Source: Coprinopsis marcescibilis (Eukaryota > Basidiomycota > Agaricomycetes > Agaricales > Psathyrellaceae). Taken from it: 64,000 bases of DNA. The translations under genes and the position numbers were made by a program. Positions 58,470 to 64,000 of the stretch are shown in pieces; positions within the stretch are counted from its first letter, which is position 1, and each line of letters starts with the position of its first letter. The stretch is from assembly GCA_004369085.1 (NCBI GenBank), contig ML210147.1:930001-994000 (forward strand), written 5' to 3'. The notes under the pieces are model-generated. The model was not told the DNA's origin. It did not search any database and worked only from the letters and a program-made list of their open reading frames with translations.

Positions 58470-60642
58470 ATGGACGACCTGACGATGCTTATCACTGGTA
58501 CCGTCCTGTATGCTCTGAATTATCGTTGCTGGCTTGTCTCCTTTCCGCTCATGCCTTTGGCCTCGTGTCAACACTCCCTTGGCCTCTTGTGGTTCTATTC
58601 GTGATGTCGACCACCTAACGACCACGGTGGTTACCCATACCCGAAGTCAGGTTGACTTATCATTGATAAGCACCTTGCTTCCTTCTCTTTGAAACTCTCC
58701 CTCCATGCCACAAATCATGATGTCACGGCTCCTTCTGGTCTTTCGAATTCTGCCGCAACCTCCACCCCACAACCTCGAAATGCGGTTCCACCTCAATCAA
58801 TGGACAACCACTGCTCTTCGCTTCCATTGCACAGAGAAAATCAATACGCGCAGTAAGCTATGGGGCGACCATCACAGTACACTGTATGCTATCGCGACCG
58901 TTGCTCCGGGCGACAAGGAAATCGGGGGACCTGATATAGTACTCTTTCGATATCTGACATCATATGCCTATCCTCGCGAACTCCGCACCTGCGCCTGCGC
59001 TCCGAAAGGACAATCAACCACTCTAGGGGCTCTGCTATGGCTGGTTCGAACTCGCCGGCTGATGCCTTGACAAATCCTATCGGGGCATTGTGCCCGGGAC
59101 CGTTTATGGCCGAATGGCTGCTAAACGCCTGTCGCAAAGTCTTGACGCGCAGCTCCATGGTTTACATTTCAGTGGAGATTCACACTGGACCTTCATCCCT
59201 GGACATCCATACTCACCTTGGGCGTTCTGAGATTTTTGGAGCAAGTTGATCTCGGTATTGGATATCCTCGGCGGGGTTCTTGGCGCACGCGCTCAGCTGC
59301 CATTGTATATGTGGCGGTCTAGACATTCAATGCACGCTACCTGGGTGATCCGTTGATTCTATGCTGGTTTGGTACGCATCTCTATTGTACCATTTCACCC
59401 TGCATGAATAAACTGTTCAGGATACAACGCATATCGCGAATGCCAGTGTGCATGCTCGACATCACTCAACGTTCTCAGAGACGAATGGAGCAACTGCCTA
59501 GCAGCTTCGTGCCTAAAGCCTGTTTCTGGGGATCTGTCGTCGATGGCCTCCACAGCTCTCGTCGCACTTGTGTGCTACCCTGGCTGTGTGCCAATGCACT
59601 CGGCGGGCGTTGAGGCAAGTCGTCTGCGGGCTTATGCTCTTTCAAGCCGTGAAACAATTATCCATTGGCGTGCATTGACCCCTGATTCATTGTTCGACGC
59701 CTGCTAAAGGTGCGCTGTTGTTCTGCTGCGAGACGCCATCTCTAACTCCGAGAGGACACAGGGTTGGACATGACGGCCGCTCATAATGTATTGCAAAAAC
59801 ATCATATCTGGTATGCTTTTAACGCTGTGAGTTCTCCTGGATCAGTTAAGATATATTGCCACCACACAATTCATGCGTTCAAATTGATATCTTACTGCAA
59901 TTTCAAATACTCGGTATGCATGTATGACTTTTCAGAACATCGCTCAACAGCAATGTGGTAATTTCTCGCCTTCTGAAATCCGACGTTCTGGAAATCAAGG
60001 GTGTCTCGTGGACCTTTTCCTTCGATTCGAATCAACGGCACGATGAAGAATCGATGTTATCTTGATGTTTTCCCTTTAATCTCAAGGCTGTGTGCATGAA
60101 ATTGCGTTGATTCCGGGATGAGGACCTGGAATGCGGCTGCATAGTTCCATGTTGCTCTGGTAATTGCATGATACAAATCCGTCTAGAGAGCTTTACCATT
60201 CTCCTCCTACTATGGAAGCTGTGAACACTTTTCATCGCCATTCTTAGCTGAGAGGACACCTCTGTCTGCATCGTCAAATCTTCGCTGACTTGGTGCGACA
60301 TGGGCGGACCAAGGTCCTGAACGGCGCGTTGGAAACGCATGTTTGCCGGCTTCCAAACGAAACTGCTGTAAAATGGCCCTCTGTTCTGGTTCTACAAAGC
60401 GACGTATTTTGCACAATTCCAGGCCTTCCGTTGGCCATTCCTTTAACTTTCTGGCTATTAAACAGCTATACAAGCAACGGTCTATACTGCAAGCTATGAC
60501 TATAAGGCTGCATTTGGAAAGCCTCTGAGTCTGAAAGGGGAGCAAGCGCGCTTGGCAACACACCTTTTTGGCGCTGTGGAATTCAGGCACAGCCTCTCCC
60601 AAACTTTTCATGCTTACGCCACGGTCCTGGGTATTGTTTGGA
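58470..60642. other. 2.2-kb region without a supported gene
   Basis: Open frames on both strands (for example 58705-59070 plus and 60210-60659 minus) lack recognisable domains, and I could not join them with convincing splice sites. No repeat, tRNA or transposon signature was seen. It may hold a long promoter, a non-coding transcript or a lineage-specific gene. Confidence 0.45.
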
Positions 60643-60649
60643 TATATAA
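60643..60649 (+). promoter_or_regulatory. TATA box of glycine-rich protein gene
   Basis: TATATAA lies about 61-67 bp upstream of the ATG at 60710. Confidence 0.55.
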
Positions 60650-60709
60650 GGCGTGTCATTCATTGAATTAGCCAGCATCGAATTTCTCCCTCCCACACGC
60701 AGTAGTATC

Positions 60710-61681
60710 ATGGTGTACGTTCCCTTCTTCAGCGAACCTTCGGTTCAACGGCGAAATCTATGGAAGCGCAAAGGTGGTGGTGGTGGCGGCGGCAGAGGTG
60801 GTGGTGGCGGCGGCAGAGGTGGTGGTGGTGGAGGTGGTCGTGGAGGTAGCAGTGGGGCTGCTTCATCAGGACGTTCGGTTTCTACTGGTTCTGGAGCAAA
60901 GTCGGCCAGCACCTTTAGCCGAGGAGGTGGGTCCGTTGGGACCATACCAGCCGGTTCGGCCTTTGGCGGGCGCAGCATTGGCGGTGGTACGCGAAACGAT
61001 GTCTACGGATCCCGAGCGTACGGAAGTGGATACCCTGGAGTTGCAGGGGCAGGCGTAGCTGGCCGTGGATTCCCATTCTTTTTCTGGCCAGTTGCCTTTG
61101 GTGCTGGCGGTGTTGGTTATGGAGGGTATCATTATCATTCCGAGGTTAGTGTTATCCTTATTTTTCTCTTGCAAATGAGGCTAACCTATGTTCTTTGTTA
61201 GTATGGACACCCCAGGAATGGCAGCAGGCCTGGAGGTCAACTAATGGTCGCTAGATACAACTCCATCGCCCCAGCAACGACATTCCGACTTCTCGCAGAC
61301 AAAGAGTCTGTTGAATCCGTGAATGAAGTTATCCAAACTAATTGCGGAAGCTCCCTCGAAGGAGACATCAGCGTCGAAGAATACGATGGCGCAGATGTTG
61401 AGCCTCCACGACCAGAGGAAGTCATCCAATACTACCGAGCTAGTAGCGTTGCCCTCTCCTTGGACGGTTATAACAACACAGCTGTCTTCGAGCCTGAAAA
61501 CACAACGACACCCGACGTACCGCTACCAAGCAATATCCACCTGGAATTATTGGAGTGCTTGAATTCGACAATTGGACAGGCAGTACCTCTCGTTGACGGT
61601 GCTGGAGCTCTAGGTACACCACCCGGCTTTGCCATGTTCGGACTTGTGGGGCTGGTGTGGATGTTGACATCACAGCTATGA
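60710..61681 (+). CDS. Glycine-rich membrane or GPI-anchored protein, basidiomycete-type orphan
   Basis: This is a two-exon gene (60710-61144 and 61202-61681) of unknown function. After MVYVPFFSEPSVQRRNLWKR comes a Gly/Arg-rich repeat tract (about residues 22-50), a Ser/Gly/Ala spacer, and a hydrophobic block FPFFFWPVAFGAGGVGYG that may be a membrane segment. Next is HYHSEYGHPRNGSRPGGQL, which spans the intron. The second half is a globular beta-rich domain (TTFRLLADKESVESVNEVIQ; VIQYYRASSVALSLDGYNNT). The end is a hydrophobic tail, FAMFGLVGLVWMLTSQL. Similar Gly-rich proteins with an FPFxFWP block and QYYRASSVxLxLDGYNN motif occur in other mushrooms, to my recollection, without assigned roles. 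Confidence 0.78.
60772..60852 (+). repeat. Imperfect GGT/GGC-rich tandem repeat inside the coding region
   Basis: Units of about 20-24 bp built from GGT, GGC and AGA codons recur three times and encode poly-Gly blocks separated by single Arg residues. Confidence 0.75.
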
Positions 61682-62550
61682 TTTCTACCCATATCTCTTC
61701 ATTTTTCATGACTCTGCGATCCTTCGTACCCATGCCCATTCATACCCTACTCCAATCTTCTTTCATATCTCGGATCTCGTCTTTAAATGTTTTTCACTCT
61801 GATGACAATATACACTACCCTACACTACTTTCCACTCCTGCTTGTATTTCTAGAGCCACATTGCTTTTGTTTACGTCCTGAATGATTAATGACATGTTTG
61901 ACGATCTCATAATCTTATGCTTTTCAAAAAGAAATCGTCCCTCCCGAATGGGAGCAGCCGACCTTGATTTTGCCTGCCTTTTACTTCCAAATGTTTGGCA
62001 AACGTGCGTGAGGAATAGCCCCCATTTCCAGTCACAGCCAACTTTTACCTACTCCGTACAACCCGGGGGCACCCCAACAAATCGATTTGTTGCTAGACCC
62101 ATATAGACCCCTCAATGTGCAACCTACCTGTGTGCTTCGGGACCCATACTTGGATTATGAAGCCCCTGTAACGCGAGACGTTAAACAGCACAGGTCACGG
62201 TATTGGTGAAGTGAGGTCAGACAACCTTGTGCTGTAAAAATGATTGCACGCCGGATGGTTCCTAGGTATACATAGAGGAGGTGTAAATAGCGTCGTTTCC
62301 TACCAACCTTTAATCATACAGCTGTCCATCTGTCCTTCACCGGAGGCGCAAGATCCAGAGCGTGCGGTGACATTCGGGCCCTAAATGTGGGTAACATGGC
62401 ATGTCCATGTCAAACCAGAGGTGCGGGAGGACCTGTCGAGATCCTTTTTGTTGGGAGTAAGCGAGTGAGCGAACATGTGGAAACTGCCCGCAAGCTGGAA
62501 GCAGTGCGCATAGTTGAGAAGACACTGTCCAGGCGAAGAGAAGCGATCGT
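61682..62550. other. Convergent 3' region, no gene seen
   Basis: About 870 bp lie between the glycine-rich gene and the end of RCL1. Frames around 62337-62639 on the minus strand overlap the RCL1 C-terminus out of frame. No other feature was found. Confidence 0.5.
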
Positions 62551-64000
62551 TCAAGCGAGGGTTCGGTTGGAGTTGATATACCCAGTGCCGTAACACGAGA
62601 AAACAAGTTGTTTGCACTCGGGATCTGAGGAGTTGGCACTGATAATTTTAAAGGAGGTTCCGAAGAAGTCCTTGACGTCTCTCAAGAACTGGATTCTACA
62701 GTCGAAATCAGCAAACGAACATCGAACAAGGCGAAAAAGATCCTACGTTCGCAGAGTGGGTTCTCCCATCAGGACCTTTCCAACATCTTCGCTGCCCAAT
62801 ACCATTAGAAGTAAGACTAAGATCTGGTGTTGCCGATCCACGCAGCCACCCCGTTCAATTTCTGACAACAAGGCACGTGTAGCTTTTAGGGCGATGTCCT
62901 CTGGGACCACGCCGGGTTCTGATAGTGCCTCAGAGCAGTGTAGAGCCCCTGTTGTCGACTCTGCGAGAAGGCTTAGGGCGTATCCAGGAGATCTATAACG
63001 GTGTCAGCATCCTCCCCTTTGAAAAAAAGGCAAAAATTATCCTACTTTCCGCTCTCCTCGCCCTTGTAAACGTCGGAATAGAGGTAGATGTCGGGGATGT
63101 ATCGATTGAGGACTGATCTCGAGGCCTCAATCATACGATTTGAGAATTGAGGGCTGACACGGACAGCATGGCTTCAAAGGAGGTTAGAACGCGAAGACAC
63201 GCAATGATTCGCAACCACTGACGCAATGCCACGGATTCGTTTGATCTTCCCAGCGTCGGTGAAGTTTATAGTCTTGACTTGTTTCACAACCGGGCACAGG
63301 AATTGAACTTCACCCCCGCCGTTTGGCGGTGAGCCACGCTTCTTGATCTAAAAAATGGGATGGTGATAATTAACATCAATCATTCTTGAAGGATAAATGA
63401 GACCAAACGCACCCTAAGCTCCAATCCATCTGAAATACCAAAGAATTGTAGATGCGGCAATGTCACCGTTCGCAAAAGGTCGACCTACTTGACCTGTCGT
63501 CAAGATTTTCAAGCTGGGTCCACGAACAGAGTGAAACGCACCGAGAGATCGTGCTCGTCCGTTGTGATTCCCTTCAACGTCAATAGGAGGGGTCGTTTCG
63601 AAAACGGTGCCATCATGATGACGGGCTCAAGGAAATAGCCAATTGAGCGTGAAAGTGGACACTCATGTTGTACTGGACCACCAGCGATTATTCCTGGCTT
63701 TACGAGGATGGCGGAACCTGTAACACGATTTAGCGAAACCAATTGATATCATACAGAGGCTGTAAGCGCACCAGTAACTGAGATCTCAATAATTGTTCCA
63801 TTTGTGACCTTTTCCACAAGCCTCAAGAAACTGACTTCAAAGTCTGCAGACCCAACAATGTTAACCTCGCCTCTCAGTTGGAATATGCTTGATATTACCT
63901 CTCAGACCAGGATTCTTGTCTTCAGACCGAATTCTATCAATCTTGACATGTCTTCCGCTGAGTATTGACAGTACCACTCGACTGCGGAAGTGTTCGTGGC
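62551..64000 (-). CDS. RCL1: Rcl1, RNA 3'-phosphate cyclase-like ribosome biogenesis factor (extreme 5' end outside window)
   Basis: Rcl1 is a cyclase homolog without cyclase activity that binds the GTPase Bms1 in the SSU processome and is needed for early pre-18S cleavage. The first visible residues are GHEHFRSRVVLSILSGRHVK, so only a few N-terminal codons lie past 64000. Following exons give DFEVSFLRLVEKVTNGTIIE, RVTGSAILVKPGIIAGGPVQ, HECPLSRSIGYFLEPVIMMA, PFSKRPLLLTLKGITTDEHD and KKRGSPPNGGGEVQFLCPVV. SNRMIEASRSVLNRYIPDIY and PGYALSLLAESTTGALHCSE are next, and the end is VSCYGTGYINSNRTLA-type (read here as FSCYGTGYINSNRTLA). The stop is at 62551. About six introns are visible. Confidence 0.94.

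Noticed and set aside
59035..59060. T-loop-like ggttcgaac suggesting a tRNA
   Set aside because: The flanks (gctgg and tcgcc) do not pair and no cloverleaf can be formed.
58705..59613. Possible small genes in the gene-poor region
   Set aside because: There is no recognisable domain, no consistent splice sites, and the frames do not chain into a longer protein.
1..64000. CRISPR arrays, insertion sequences, LTR elements or viral insertions
   Set aside because: No spaced direct repeats, transposase, reverse transcriptase or integrase motifs were seen. The retropepsin-like gene is intron-rich and has no flanking element features.

Overview
This window looks like nuclear chromosomal DNA of a mushroom-forming basidiomycete (Agaricomycetes). 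The evidence is dense multi-exon genes on both strands with many introns of about 48-60 bp, two class I hydrophobins, a copper radical oxidase, a serine/proline-rich cupredoxin, and protein families I know only from basidiomycetes (a DUF6593-like protein and a glycine-rich membrane protein). About 30 protein genes and one tRNA are supported. No transposon, rRNA, CRISPR array or plasmid feature was seen.

Layout. 1-10.9 kb: UTP21 (cut by the left edge), SRP receptor beta, a Dal5-type MFS transporter, CLP1 and mitoribosomal mS38/Cox24. 11-17.4 kb: an uncharacterised protein with a decayed retropepsin-like fold, then UBC9, SNU13, a gamma-glutamylcyclotransferase-like enzyme and proteasome beta5. 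17.4-25.5 kb: an amino-acid permease, an F-box protein, a GPI-type secreted protein, tRNA-Ser(AGA) and two hydrophobins. 26-36.3 kb: CTF18, a Bud27/URI-like protein and a large SAP-acidic-SAP-kinase. 36.9-47.2 kb: a DUF6593-like protein, PNO1, a galactose/glyoxal oxidase, a Fhit-type HIT hydrolase, ADE4 and S-adenosylmethionine synthase. 47.6-64 kb: a myotubularin phosphatase, a cupredoxin, a mitochondrial thioredoxin, two tandem G-protein gamma subunits, a coiled-coil protein, a glycine-rich membrane protein and RCL1 (cut by the right edge).

Most genes are housekeeping and do not form a biosynthetic cluster. Four belong to small-subunit rRNA processing (UTP21, SNU13, PNO1, RCL1), and a group of secreted proteins (hydrophobins, AA5 oxidase, cupredoxin, GPI protein) fits a fungal cell surface.

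Most interesting points: (i) the kinase at 32.5-36.3 kb lacks the usual VAIK lysine but carries a lysine in its glycine-rich loop, as in WNK kinases, and is fused to two SAP-like modules; (ii) the protein at 11.3-12.8 kb looks like a retropepsin without its catalytic aspartate; (iii) two adjacent Ggamma genes; (iv) an ADE4 start codon split by an intron, downstream of a GATA/TGACTCA promoter cluster; (v) an AA5 oxidase with an extra N-terminal beta-sandwich-like module. Exon boundaries were read by eye from GT/AG signals and frame continuity. End coordinates are start and stop codons unless stated otherwise.
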